Shown here piece by piece: positions 35,218 through 43,830 of a stretch of 64,000 nt of DNA (position 1 is the stretch's first letter; every line of letters begins with the position of its first letter). The notes beneath the pieces were generated by a model. It saw only the letters and a program-made list of their open reading frames with translations. It was not told where the DNA came from and did not search any database. A program made the position numbers and the translations under genes. The DNA is from Acidobacteriota bacterium (GTDB taxonomy: Bacteria > Acidobacteriota > Blastocatellia > Pyrinomonadales > Pyrinomonadaceae), in contig JAIVJI010000032.1 in assembly GCA_020200135.1 (NCBI GenBank), forward strand, positions 1-64,000, given 5' to 3'.

Positions 35218-37512
35218 TCAGCTTCTCCCCCTGCGCCGCCGCGCGCGCGGGGCGCGAGGTCTCACGTTTTTGTTACGTTCCTGTCGCGGCTGGACGGTCG
35301 CGCCGCCTTCGTCCGCGAAACGCACACTCGCGCCGCTCGGCGGGCGCGGAATCGAAACGGCGGCGAAAGGCGAAGTGATGACCTGCGTTGTAAGACTACC
35401 GGACGCCGGACGCCGCTCGTTGACTGTGATAGCAAGCACGGTGCCAGTCCGCCGGATTCCCGTAATCTCGACGCTGTAGCCGCCCGTCGGCTGCTGCCCC
35501 TGGTACGCGACGACGACGGCGCGCGTATCGAAGCTCACGTCGGGCAGGGGCCGCCCCGCGCCAATCTTCTCCCAGGTGCGACGCCACCCCGCCTGGTCCG
35601 TGATCAACTCGACCGCGCGCCCGCCCTCGTGCGTGCTGTATGTGCCGGTGGCGAGAAGAGACGACTCGACGGGCTTCGACTCCTCGGCCTGACCCTGCTG
35701 CGCGGCGGCGCCCGCGCGCGCGGCCGAGTCGCCGAGCATCGCCATCCGCAGAATCTTGACCGGCGGCATCCCGTAGCTCAAGAGCCGGTCGTGGAAGTCG
35801 CCGAGGCGGAACGAGTCGCCGAGCTGCCGCCGCCACTCGTCGCGCAGCTTGAGAATCTCCATCTTGCCGAGCGTGTAGACGAGGTAGGTCGGGTCGAGCG
35901 TGCCGCGCCGCGCCTCGCGCTCGGCGTTGGTGCGCGCCTGGTAGCCCTCACGCACGAAGAACTCGACGGCCTCGGGGTACGTCATCCCCGCCGTGTGCAG
36001 CCGGAGCCCCACGACGTAGCGGCACAGCCGCAGGAGCGCGGCGTCCAACTGCGCGAGCCGCATCTTCGGGTTGTTCCCGCCGAAGCCCTCTTCGAGCATC
36101 ATCTGCTCGCAGTAGTGCGCCCAGCCCTCGACGAAGCTCGCTGACCCTAAGGCCGCGCGCACGCGCGAGGGCGACTGCCTCGCCTTGAGCAGCTGGTAGT
36201 AGTGTCCGGGGTAGGCCTCGTGAATCGAGGTGATGGTCAGGCCGTAGCGGTTGTAACGGCCGAGGTGCTCCTCCTGCTGCTGCGGCGTCCACGCGGGGTC
36301 GGCCGGCGTGACGTAGTAGAAGCCCTCGGTCGCCGCGCGCTCGAAGGCGCCCGGCGCGTCGAGCGAGGCGAAGGAGAGAGCGCGCGCGTACTCGGGCGTC
36401 TCGGCGACGAGCAGGTTCTCGCTCGCGGGCGCGGTCAGAATCTCCTCAGCGCGGACGAAGGCGCGGATGCGGTCCAGCTCGGCGCGCGCCTCGCCGACGA
36501 GGCCGTCCGGGGCGGGGTGCTCGCGCGCGAGCAGTTGCAGCGCGGCCGCGACGCCCCGGCCGGGCGCTATCTCCTCGGCGACGGCGCGCATCTCGTCCTG
36601 CGTCTCGCGCAGGCGCCGCTCGCCCTCGCGCAACAGCGCGGGCAGGGGCGTCTCGACCATCTCCTCGTGAAGCAGCTTCTTGCGGTAGTTCTCCGCGCCG
36701 AGCGCGAACTCGCCCGTAGAGCGCGGGAGCAGGTCGCGCTCCAGCCATTCGCGGAAGGAGCGGACGGCCGCCACCGCCTGCGTGTTGGCCTCGTGGAACT
36801 CGGCGCGGCGCGCGGCGTCGAGGCGCGAGCCGCCGGCGCGCTCGAACATCTGCGGGACGACGCGCTCGAAGAAGGCGACGCTGCCGGCGGCCTGCGCGAT
36901 GGCCGTCTCGGTGAAGAGGCGCGGCGGGTTGTCGAGGTTGCGCCGCGCCTCTTCTAACAGCCGCGCTATCTGCCGCTCGCGCGCGAGCACCGACGGCAGC
37001 CGCTGCTCGACGGGCGCGAAGTTGCGCTTGAGGATGTTGTCTATCGAGGAGGAGACGAGGCGGCCGTAGAGGCCCGGGTCGCGCCGCCACGCGCGCACGT
37101 CTTCGAGTTCGAGGAGCCGCGCGCGCGCGTGCGAGCCGAGCACGAGGTAGTCGTAACGCGCGTCGGGCGACAGCCGCCACTCGGGGACGCGCGCCAGCTC
37201 GGCGAGCACGCCGCGCAGCCGCCGCACCTCGCGCGCGACCGACTCGGCGTCGCGCTCTTCGAGCCGCGAGTCGAACTCGTGCAGCCCTGCGGCCGTCGCC
37301 TCCGAAGGGTTGAAGGCGTAGTGGCCGCGCAGGTACGCCTCGCCTATCTGCGCGACGCGCGCGTCCGTCGCGCGGTTCGCGGCCGAGACGCGCGACGCGC
37401 CCGCGGCGCCGCCGCGCGCCGGCCGGCGGCGCTGCGCCGAAGAGACCTCGACCGCCCAGAGCGACGCGCAGACGGCGAGCGCGATGAGAGACGCCGGAAA
37501 CTTCCTTCTCAT
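35218..37512 (-). CDS. DUF885 peptidase-like protein with C-terminal PrcB-type domain
   Basis: A protein of 764 aa from ATG 37512, chosen because a signal peptide (RRKFPASLIALAVCASLWAVEVSSA) starts there; the open frame upstream is unrelated. The main part (about 45-610) is a DUF885 domain with the signature ITSIHEAYPGHYYQ (HExxPGH) and an Asn/Glu-rich YCEQMMLEEGF, as in proteins proposed to be zinc peptidases. After about residue 640 follows a PrcB_C-like domain (FDTRAVVVAYQGQQPTGGYSVEI, RRTGTVLAITVNERRPASG and a final VITSPFAAVSIPR), usually a separate protein that assists an extracellular protease. The C-terminus is very basic. Fusion of the two is unusual. Confidence 0.85.
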   Translation of the reverse strand: MRRKFPASLIALAVCASLWAVEVSSAQRRRPARGGAAGASRVSAANRATDARVAQIGEAYLRGHYAFNPSEATAAGLHEFDSRLEERDAESVAREVRRLRGVLAELARVPEWRLSPDARYDYLVLGSHARARLLELEDVRAWRRDPGLYGRLVSSSIDNILKRNFAPVEQRLPSVLARERQIARLLEEARRNLDNPPRLFTETAIAQAAGSVAFFERVVPQMFERAGGSRLDAARRAEFHEANTQAVAAVRSFREWLERDLLPRSTGEFALGAENYRKKLLHEEMVETPLPALLREGERRLRETQDEMRAVAEEIAPGRGVAAALQLLAREHPAPDGLVGEARAELDRIRAFVRAEEILTAPASENLLVAETPEYARALSFASLDAPGAFERAATEGFYYVTPADPAWTPQQQEEHLGRYNRYGLTITSIHEAYPGHYYQLLKARQSPSRVRAALGSASFVEGWAHYCEQMMLEEGFGGNNPKMRLAQLDAALLRLCRYVVGLRLHTAGMTYPEAVEFFVREGYQARTNAEREARRGTLDPTYLVYTLGKMEILKLRDEWRRQLGDSFRLGDFHDRLLSYGMPPVKILRMAMLGDSAARAGAAAQQGQAEESKPVESSLLATGTYSTHEGGRAVELITDQAGWRRTWEKIGAGRPLPDVSFDTRAVVVAYQGQQPTGGYSVEITGIRRTGTVLAITVNERRPASGSLTTQVITSPFAAVSIPRPPSGASVRFADEGGATVQPRQERNKNVRPRAPRARRRRGRS

Positions 37513-37604
37513 GAAGCGGAACACCCTCGGAAGAGCGCGGGACGAACACCAGCAGACGCCCGCGAAAGGGAGACGAAGAGCGGAAGTGAGATTAGCATAA
37601 AGCG

Positions 37605-37722
37605 GTAGACAGTAGACAGTAGTCAGTAGGCTCCGCACGGCGGGCGTCGACCCCGACAATCGGACGGTTCGTCAGAAGGAAGGGTTTTCTACTGACTGCT
37701 GACTACTGTCTACTGTCTACTG
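37605..37722. repeat. GTAGACA-type heptamer inverted-repeat element
   Basis: Units GTAGACA, GTAGACA, GTAGTCA, GTAGGCT at 37605-37632 and five inverted units (TCTACTG, ACTGCTG, ACTACTG, TCTACTG, TCTACTG) at 37688-37722. The arms are separated by 55 bp. It lies between the DUF4870-like gene (ending 37726) and the DUF885 gene. Confidence 0.8.
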
Positions 37723-37725
37723 CTT

Positions 37726-38442
37726 TCACTTCATCGGCGAGATTTTCTCGTCGAGCAAGCGGGCGGGCTCTTCGAGCGGCGCGATGTGGTGCGGCTTGCC
37801 GTGCCAGACGCGGACGGCCGAGTAGATGAGGAAGATGAGCGCGGCGATGCTGAAGACGGTGCGGCCGAAGCCGCTCCCCGTGGCGAAGCGCACGAGTTGG
37901 AAGATGATCGAGCCGGCGACGACGGCGAGCTGGAGCGCGAGCCCCTGCGCGGCGTGAAAGCGCGTGCGCGTCTCGTTACGCGGCACGACGGCCAGCTCGA
38001 TGACGGACGCGACGAGCCCGATGTAGAAGGGGAGGTAGGGCAGCACGTTCGCGATGTTCTCGGGCAGGCCGAGCCGCGTCACGGGGCGCGTGGAGGGCGC
38101 GTCGCCCGGCTGCCGGAACGGAGCCTGGTAGGGCGAAGAGGGCCCGGGCGGCGGCGGCGCGCTCGTCGCGGGCGGCTGGTGCGACCCCGCGCCGAAGCTC
38201 GTGAAGGGCTGCGCGCGGAAGGGCTGCGGCTCGGGCGCGCGCGGCGGCGTGTAGGCGGGCGGGACGAAGACTGACGGGTACGAGTCGGTCACCCGATCGT
38301 CGAGGCGGCGCGTCTGCTCCTCGGTCACGCTCGCGGGCGGGAGCGGGTCGGTCTCGCCGGCGCGCCCGAACGCCTCCTCCGCGCGGCGCGCGTAGTCGGG
38401 GTCGAGCGGGTCCGTGTCGTACTTGCTTCTCTTCTCCGGCAT
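37726..38442 (-). CDS. DUF4870-like membrane protein
   Basis: A protein of 238 aa. The N-terminal half is a proline-rich cytoplasmic region (about 50-130). Then GLPENIANVLPYLPFYIGLVASVIELAVV, the conserved FHAAQGLALQL motif and two further hydrophobic segments (VVAGSIIFQLVRFA, FSIAALIFLIYSAV). This pattern fits small DUF4870-type membrane proteins. Function unknown. Confidence 0.7.
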   Translation of the reverse strand: MPEKRSKYDTDPLDPDYARRAEEAFGRAGETDPLPPASVTEEQTRRLDDRVTDSYPSVFVPPAYTPPRAPEPQPFRAQPFTSFGAGSHQPPATSAPPPPGPSSPYQAPFRQPGDAPSTRPVTRLGLPENIANVLPYLPFYIGLVASVIELAVVPRNETRTRFHAAQGLALQLAVVAGSIIFQLVRFATGSGFGRTVFSIAALIFLIYSAVRVWHGKPHHIAPLEEPARLLDEKISPMK

Positions 38443-38482
38443 GAATCCTCTTACGTCGCGCGCGCGGCGCGAGTTCTCCCCT

Positions 38483-38908
38483 TCAGGCTTCGACCTCGAA
38501 CGCGGCCGGCTCCCACCGCCCCTCGCGCTCCGAGATGCGGAAGGCGCGCAGCACGCACTCGCCCGCCTCGTCGAAGCCGATTATGAAGTAGACGGCCGAA
38601 GGGTAAAAGGCGAGCCGCACGTCGGCGGCCGACGGCTCGGGCTCGTCCGAGCGCGGGTGCGAGTGGTAGACGGCCGCGAGCGACTCGCCGCGCGCGCGCA
38701 TACTTCGCTGAGCCTCGAAGAGTTCTTCGGGCGCCGCCTCGTAGGCGACTTCGGGGCGCGGCGCGGCGTTGCGCAGGGGGTACGCCGTTCGCGCGCCTTC
38801 GTCGCCGCCGCCGAGCAGCCCGCAGCACTCCTCGGGCGCGCAGGCGCGCGCGTGCGCGAACATCTCCTCGACCAGCGGGCGCGGAATCCTGAAGTCCGTC
38901 CGCGTCAT
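38483..38908 (-). CDS. JAB1/MPN (M67-like) metalloprotease-fold protein
   Basis: A protein of 141 aa. The JAMM signature is present as the glutamate in CAPEECCGLLGG, then AVYHSHPRSDEPEPSAAD (HxH ten residues before Asp), then a YFIIGF strand. Bacterial members often act in cysteine/sulfur-carrier processing or deubiquitinase-like chemistry. No sulfur-carrier gene is adjacent, so the substrate is open. It lies 32 bp after aspS on the same strand. Confidence 0.88.
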   Translation of the reverse strand: MTRTDFRIPRPLVEEMFAHARACAPEECCGLLGGGDEGARTAYPLRNAAPRPEVAYEAAPEELFEAQRSMRARGESLAAVYHSHPRSDEPEPSAADVRLAFYPSAVYFIIGFDEAGECVLRAFRISEREGRWEPAAFEVEA

Positions 38909-38940
38909 TTCAAAACCTTCAGGCGCCCTCGCCGCCCGCC

Positions 38941-40752
38941 TCACTCCACTCCGATGTTGATGTGCAGCTCTTCGAGCTGGTGCGGGTCGATGGCGCCCGG
39001 CGCGTCGATCATCAGGTCGGCGGCCGAGGCCGTCTTGGGGAAGGCCATCAGGTCGCGTATGTTGTCGATGCCCGTGAGCGCCATCAGCGTGCGCTCGATG
39101 CCGGCGGCGATGCCGCCGTGCGGCGGCGTGCCGTACTCCAGCGCGTCGAGGAAGAAGCCGAAGCGCTCGCGCGCCTTCTCCTCCGTCAGTCCCAGCGCCT
39201 TGAAGACGAGCCGCTGCACGTCGCGCCGGTGGATACGGATGGAGCCGCCCGCGACCTCGATGCCGTTGACGACCGCGTCGTAAGCCTTCGCGCGAATCCC
39301 ACTGAGCAGGTGCGTCTCGCCGCCCTCGACCGCGCGCCCGAACGCGGGGATGTCCTCGTCCACCATCGAGGTGAAGGGGTGGTGCATCGGGTAATAGCGC
39401 CCGTCCTCCTCGTGAAACTCGAACATCGGGAACTCGGTCACCCACAGCGGCGCGAACGTGTTCGGCTTGATTAACTTCTCGCGCCGCGCCACCTCGTTGC
39501 GCAGCGCGCCCAGCGCGGCGGCGACGACCGAAGCGCGGCCGGCGACGACGAGCACGGCGTCGCCCTTCTCCGCCCCGGCCTGCGCGGCGAGCCGCGTCAC
39601 CGACTCTTCGCCGAGCGCCTTCAAGAGCGACGACGAGACCTCGTCGCCGAGCTTGACCCACGCGAGCGCGCCCGCGCCGTAGCGTTTGACGACCTCCTGC
39701 AACTCGTCGAGCTGCTTGCGCGAGAGGTGCGCGCCGCCTCTGGCGACGAGCCCCTTGACCTCGCCGCCCGCTTCGAGCGCCGAGGCGAAGGGCGCGAACG
39801 CCGTCCCCTCGACCGCGGGCCGCAGGTCCTGCAGCTCCATCCCGAAGCGCAGGTCGGGCTTGTCGCTGCCGAAGCGGCGCATCGCCTCGGCGTAGGAGAG
39901 CCGCGGGAACGGCGTCTCCAGCTCCGCGCCGACGAGGCGGAAGACGCGCGCGAGCAGGCCCTCAATCAAGCGGTAGACCTGCTCGCGCGTGGCGAAGCTG
40001 AACTCCACGTCGAGCTGCGTGAACTCGGGCTGGCGGTCGGCCCGCAGGTCCTCGTCGCGGAAGCAGCGCGCGATCTGGTAGTACTTGTCGAGCCCCGCGA
40101 TCATGCAGATCTGTTTGAAGATTTGCGGCGACTGCGGCAGCGCGTAGAAGCGGCCGGCGTAGAGGCGCGACGGCACGACGTAGTCGCGCGCGCCCTCGGG
40201 CGTGGACTTGATGAGGATGGGGGTCTCGATCTCGGTGAAACCCTGCTCGTCCATGTAGCGGTGAATCTCGCCGACGGTGCGCGCGCGAAGCCTGAGCACG
40301 TTCTGGAAGAAGGGGCGGCGCAAATCCAGGTAGCGGTACTTGAGACGCACCTCCTCGGCGGCGAGCTTGTCGGGCGGCGCGTCGAGCTGGAAGGGCGGCG
40401 TGCGCGCCTCGTTGAGGATGAGGAGTTCGCGCGCCTGCACCTCGACCTCGCCCGTCCCGATCTTGAGGTTGCGCGCCGACTGGTCGCGGAGCACGACCTC
40501 GCCCCTGACGGCGATGACGTACTCGCCGCGCACCTCTTTCGCGCGCGCGTGCGCCTCGGGCGCGTCCTCGGCGTCGAAGACGATCTGCGTGATTCCGTCG
40601 CGGTCGCGCAGGTCGACGAAGGTCAGCGGCCCGAAGTCGCGGCGCACCGCGACCCAGCCCATCAGCACGACCGTCTGCCCGGCGTCGGCCGCGCGCAAAG
40701 CCCCGCACGAGTGCGTGCGTTCCAGTTCCCCCAGGTGGTCAAGAGCAGCCAT
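38941..40752 (-). CDS. aspS: Aspartyl-tRNA synthetase
   Basis: A class II synthetase of 603 aa from ATG 40752; frame extension beyond it is shadow. It has an N-terminal OB-fold anticodon domain (about 10-115, VVLMGWVAVRRDFGPLTFVDLRDRDG). Motif 1/2 regions include FTEIETPILIKSTPEGARDY and FRDEDLRADRQPEFTQLDVEFS. A GAD insert (about 295-410) marks the bacterial type, and motif 3 is GIAAGIERTLMALTG. It follows hisS by 28 bp, a common gene pair. Confidence 0.95.
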   Translation of the reverse strand: MAALDHLGELERTHSCGALRAADAGQTVVLMGWVAVRRDFGPLTFVDLRDRDGITQIVFDAEDAPEAHARAKEVRGEYVIAVRGEVVLRDQSARNLKIGTGEVEVQARELLILNEARTPPFQLDAPPDKLAAEEVRLKYRYLDLRRPFFQNVLRLRARTVGEIHRYMDEQGFTEIETPILIKSTPEGARDYVVPSRLYAGRFYALPQSPQIFKQICMIAGLDKYYQIARCFRDEDLRADRQPEFTQLDVEFSFATREQVYRLIEGLLARVFRLVGAELETPFPRLSYAEAMRRFGSDKPDLRFGMELQDLRPAVEGTAFAPFASALEAGGEVKGLVARGGAHLSRKQLDELQEVVKRYGAGALAWVKLGDEVSSSLLKALGEESVTRLAAQAGAEKGDAVLVVAGRASVVAAALGALRNEVARREKLIKPNTFAPLWVTEFPMFEFHEEDGRYYPMHHPFTSMVDEDIPAFGRAVEGGETHLLSGIRAKAYDAVVNGIEVAGGSIRIHRRDVQRLVFKALGLTEEKARERFGFFLDALEYGTPPHGGIAAGIERTLMALTGIDNIRDLMAFPKTASAADLMIDAPGAIDPHQLEELHINIGVE

Positions 40753-40780
40753 CAAAACCTCATCTCTATTCAAATGGTCA

Positions 40781-42199
40781 TCAGGACTTGTTGCCGTACA
40801 GCCTCTCGGAGAGTATCGCGGCGGCGTGTGCGCGCGCCACGGTCTCCTGACCGCCGCTCGCCATGTCCTTGAGCGCGACCTCGCCGCGCGCGCGCTCGTC
40901 TTCGCCGATGACGACGACGAAGGGGACGCCGCGCGACGAGGCGTACTTGAGCTGCTTGCCGAGCTTGTCCGCGTCGGGGTAAACGTCAACGCGCAGGGCC
41001 GGCGCCTCGCGGCGCAGCCCGGCGGCGAAGGCGAGCGAGTCCCTGACCGACTCCTCGTCCCAGACCGTCACCAGCACGTCGGCCGCCGCGCGCTCCAAAT
41101 TCTCGGGGAACATCCCGCGCTCGGTCATCACGACGATGATGCGTTCGAGTCCGAGCGAGAAGCCGCACGCGGGGATGTCTTTCCCCGAGAACATGCCGAC
41201 CAGGTTGTCGTAGCGCCCGCCGCCGCCCAAAGAGCCGGCGAGGTCGGGCACGCTGATCTCCATGATGGCGCCCGTGTAGTACGAGAGCCCGCGCGCGAGG
41301 CTGGGGTCTATCTTGATGCGGTCGGCGGCGCCGCACGCGGCGGCGTACTCGACGATGCGGCGCAGCTCGTCCACGCCGCGCGCGCCCGATTCGTTGTCGC
41401 CGACGAACTCGACCAGGCGGCCGAGCGCGGCGCGGTTGTAGGCTTCGGCCTTTGAGACTTCCGTCCCGCCGCCGTCGCCCGCGACGAACTCGGCGGCGTG
41501 TTCGAGCGCCGGGAGGTTCTCGAAAAAGCCGAGCAGCTCCTCGCCGCTCTCGGGCCGAATGCCGCGCCCGGCCAGCTCGCGCGCCACGCCCTCGCGCCCA
41601 ATCTTGTCGAGCTTGTCGAGCGCGACGAGCGCGTCGGCGTGTTTGTCGGCCGCGACGCCCGCCGCGTCGAGCACGCCGGCGAGCACCTGCCGGTGGTTGA
41701 GGCGGATGGTGAAGTTCGTAAAACCTAAAGCCGTGAGCGCGTCGGTCGCGGCGGCGCAGAGTTCCGCTTCGACCACGGGCGAGCGCGTGCCGGCCACGTC
41801 CACGTCGCACTGGTAGAACTCGCGGAAGCGACCGCGCGCGGGGCGGTCTGCGCGCCAGACCGGCTGAATCTGGTAGCGCTTGAAAAACTTCGGGAGCCGC
41901 TCGCCGTACTCGGCGACGACGCGCGCCAGCGGCACCGTCAGGTCGTAGCGGAGCGCGAGGTCGGCCTCGCCCGTCCGTTCGTGCTCGCCGCGCTTGAGGA
42001 TTTTGAAGATGAGCTGGTTGCCCTCCTCGCCGTACTTCCCCAGAAGCGTCTCGATGTTCTCGACCGCCGGCGTCTCCAGCGGCTCGAAGCCGTAGCGCTC
42101 GTACGTCTCCTTAATCACGCGGATGACGTACTCGCGCTTGCGCAAGTCCGCCGGGAGGAAGTCGCGCATCCCGCGCGCGGGCTGTGTCTTGGCTGGCAT
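40781..42199 (-). CDS. hisS: Histidyl-tRNA synthetase
   Basis: A class II synthetase of 472 aa. It begins AKTQPARGMRDFLPAD, has motif 2 region REFYQCDVDVAG, histidine A motifs (RGLSYYTGAIMEI) and GGGRYDNLVG, motif 3 GFSLGLERI, and an HGTP anticodon-binding C-terminus (about 370-465). Full length. It is transcribed leftward with aspS. No T-box or leader peptide is seen upstream. Confidence 0.95.
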   Translation of the reverse strand: MPAKTQPARGMRDFLPADLRKREYVIRVIKETYERYGFEPLETPAVENIETLLGKYGEEGNQLIFKILKRGEHERTGEADLALRYDLTVPLARVVAEYGERLPKFFKRYQIQPVWRADRPARGRFREFYQCDVDVAGTRSPVVEAELCAAATDALTALGFTNFTIRLNHRQVLAGVLDAAGVAADKHADALVALDKLDKIGREGVARELAGRGIRPESGEELLGFFENLPALEHAAEFVAGDGGGTEVSKAEAYNRAALGRLVEFVGDNESGARGVDELRRIVEYAAACGAADRIKIDPSLARGLSYYTGAIMEISVPDLAGSLGGGGRYDNLVGMFSGKDIPACGFSLGLERIIVVMTERGMFPENLERAAADVLVTVWDEESVRDSLAFAAGLRREAPALRVDVYPDADKLGKQLKYASSRGVPFVVVIGEDERARGEVALKDMASGGQETVARAHAAAILSERLYGNKS

Positions 42200-42214
42200 A
42201 AAACAACTGTCTAC

Positions 42215-42904
42215 TCACCTGAAGATCGAGAACCCGACGTAGAAGATGTTCGAGTCGAAGCCGGGGTTGACGTCGGCGCGGTAGCCGTTGGAGACGTGGT
42301 GGTACCTGTAGCCGACCGTCCAGGCGCGCCGCGCGCCCGTCTTCCACTGCACGCCGCCGCCGAAGTCGGCCGTGAAGTTGAACTGCGCCCCGCGCTCGTC
42401 CGGGACGCGCTCGCCGAAGTAGAGGAAGCCGCCCGACCCCTGCGCGAAGGGCTGTACGCGCTCGCGCCGTCGGAAGTTGAGCTGGAAGCCGACGGGCGAG
42501 AGTCCCGCGCCCGTTATCGTCCGACGCACCTTCCGCACGCCGCCCGGCTCGGGCTCGAACGCCGGGAACGACATCGCCGCCAGCGGCACCGCGTCCAACG
42601 TGTACTTGAGCGCGAGGTTGTCGCCCCGCGCAAGCACACGCGCGTAGCGGAAGCCGAGCACCCCGAAGCGCACGCCCTCCGTGTCCCCTATCAGCGTCGG
42701 CGCGCTGAACGAGCCGCCGCCCCAGAAGCCGAACTCGTTGACGGCCTTCTCCATCCCGAACGCGCCGCCCGCGCTCTGCGCGGCGGGGGCCGCCTCCGGC
42801 TCGGCGAGCAGACCCGACGCCCCCTGCCCCCGCGCGGCCGTGCCCAGGCAGGGCGCGAGCAGGAGCGCCAGAAGGACACCGGCGAAACTGATTCCGTGAC
42901 GCAT
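42215..42904 (-). CDS. PagL-like lipid A 3-O-deacylase (acyloxyacyl hydrolase)
   Basis: A protein of 229 aa from ATG 42904 with a signal peptide (ISFAGVLLALLLAPCLGTAARG). Beta-strand-rich outer-membrane barrel pattern. The PagL catalytic His-x-Ser is in YRYHHVSNG near the C-terminus (about 206-214), and the protein ends with a barrel-type aromatic strand (FYVGFSIFR). It removes the 3-O-linked acyl chain from lipid A. Together with lptD this supports a true LPS outer membrane. Confidence 0.82.
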   Translation of the reverse strand: MRHGISFAGVLLALLLAPCLGTAARGQGASGLLAEPEAAPAAQSAGGAFGMEKAVNEFGFWGGGSFSAPTLIGDTEGVRFGVLGFRYARVLARGDNLALKYTLDAVPLAAMSFPAFEPEPGGVRKVRRTITGAGLSPVGFQLNFRRRERVQPFAQGSGGFLYFGERVPDERGAQFNFTADFGGGVQWKTGARRAWTVGYRYHHVSNGYRADVNPGFDSNIFYVGFSIFR

Positions 42905-42953
42905 GGCTCTCACCCCTCCGGCCCGGCGCTTCCGCGGGCAGCCCAAGGCGGCG

Positions 42954-43484
42954 TCAACCGGCCTCCGTTATCCCGTACTCCTCGCGGTAGACGCGCGTGT
43001 ACTCGACGTAGTTCTTCCAGAAGGTGTCGAGGTCGGCGACCTCCGCGTCGCTCAACGGCCGCTTGACGCGCGCCGGCACGCCCATGACGAGCGAGCGCGG
43101 CGGGACGACGGTGCCCGGCGACAGAAGCGCCCCGGCCGCGACCAGCGAGCGCTCGCCCACGCGGCACCCGTCCATCACGATGGAGCCGATGCCGACCAGG
43201 CACCCGCGCTCGACGTGGCAGCCGTGGAGCGTGACGTTGTGGCCGACCGTCACCTCGTCTTCGAGGATGGTGGCGTGCGTCCCGTTCGAGACGTGGATGA
43301 CGGTGCCGTCCTGGACGTTGGTGCGCTCCCCGATGCGGATGTGGAAGACGTCGCCGCGCACGACCGCGCCGAACCAGACCGAGGAGTGCGCGCCGACGTG
43401 CACGTCGCCGACGACCTGCGCGCTGTCCTCTATGAACGCGGTCGGGTGAATCCGAGGGCTGACGCCCCTGAACGGTCGAATCAT
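42954..43484 (-). CDS. Gamma-class carbonic anhydrase-like protein
   Basis: A left-handed beta-helix of hexapeptide repeats, 176 aa. Metal-site histidines fall in the expected order (NVQDGTVIHVSNG, VGHNVTLHGCHVE). Other family signatures are HPTAFIEDSAQVVGDVHVG and GMPARV-like GVPARVKR. The C-terminal helix has WKNYVEYTRVYREEYG. It may hydrate CO2 or be a related enzyme; activity cannot be assured from sequence. Confidence 0.88.
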   Translation of the reverse strand: MIRPFRGVSPRIHPTAFIEDSAQVVGDVHVGAHSSVWFGAVVRGDVFHIRIGERTNVQDGTVIHVSNGTHATILEDEVTVGHNVTLHGCHVERGCLVGIGSIVMDGCRVGERSLVAAGALLSPGTVVPPRSLVMGVPARVKRPLSDAEVADLDTFWKNYVEYTRVYREEYGITEAG

Positions 43485-43587
43485 GGTGTTTGACCTGTCG
43501 GCGGCGAGACGGAAGCTCCCGGCCGCCCCTTGCGTGAAAGCGAAAACGGTAGCACGCGCCGCTCGCGCCGGGCAAGCAAGGCGACTG

Positions 43588-43596
43588 TGCTACAAT
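43588..43596 (+). promoter_or_regulatory. Extended -10 promoter of the 56-aa membrane protein gene
   Basis: TGCTACAAT matches extended -10. It lies about 32 bp before the GTG at 43628, and GAGGAGA provides a good Shine-Dalgarno between them. Confidence 0.5.
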
Positions 43597-43627
43597 CGCC
43601 CGCGCCGAACGAGGAGAGACCGACACC

Positions 43628-43798
43628 GTGCCGACCGAGACGCCGCCGCCGTACTTCCCGCAGAACCCGCTCTCGCCCGGCGACGAGAAGACCGCGAGGA
43701 AGCTCAGGCTCACCTTCTACGGCTGCGCCGCGCTCGCCGCGCTCCTCCTGCTGGCCGCGACCGTCGGCGTCTTCTACCTCGTCCGCTCGCTGCTCTAA
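43628..43798 (+). CDS. Small single-pass membrane protein (56 aa)
   Basis: Starts at GTG 43628, 10 bp after GAGGAGA. The N-terminus is proline-rich (PTETPPPYFPQNPLSPGDEK), then a basic linker (TARKLRLTFYG) and one membrane helix (AALAALLLLAATVGVFYLV). It has its own extended -10 promoter and lies just upstream of the MA-peptidase gene. Function unknown. Confidence 0.65.
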   Translation: MPTETPPPYFPQNPLSPGDEKTARKLRLTFYGCAALAALLLLAATVGVFYLVRSLL

Positions 43799-43830
43799 AA
43801 AAGTACCGCCCGGGATTTGACAGGTCAGAC

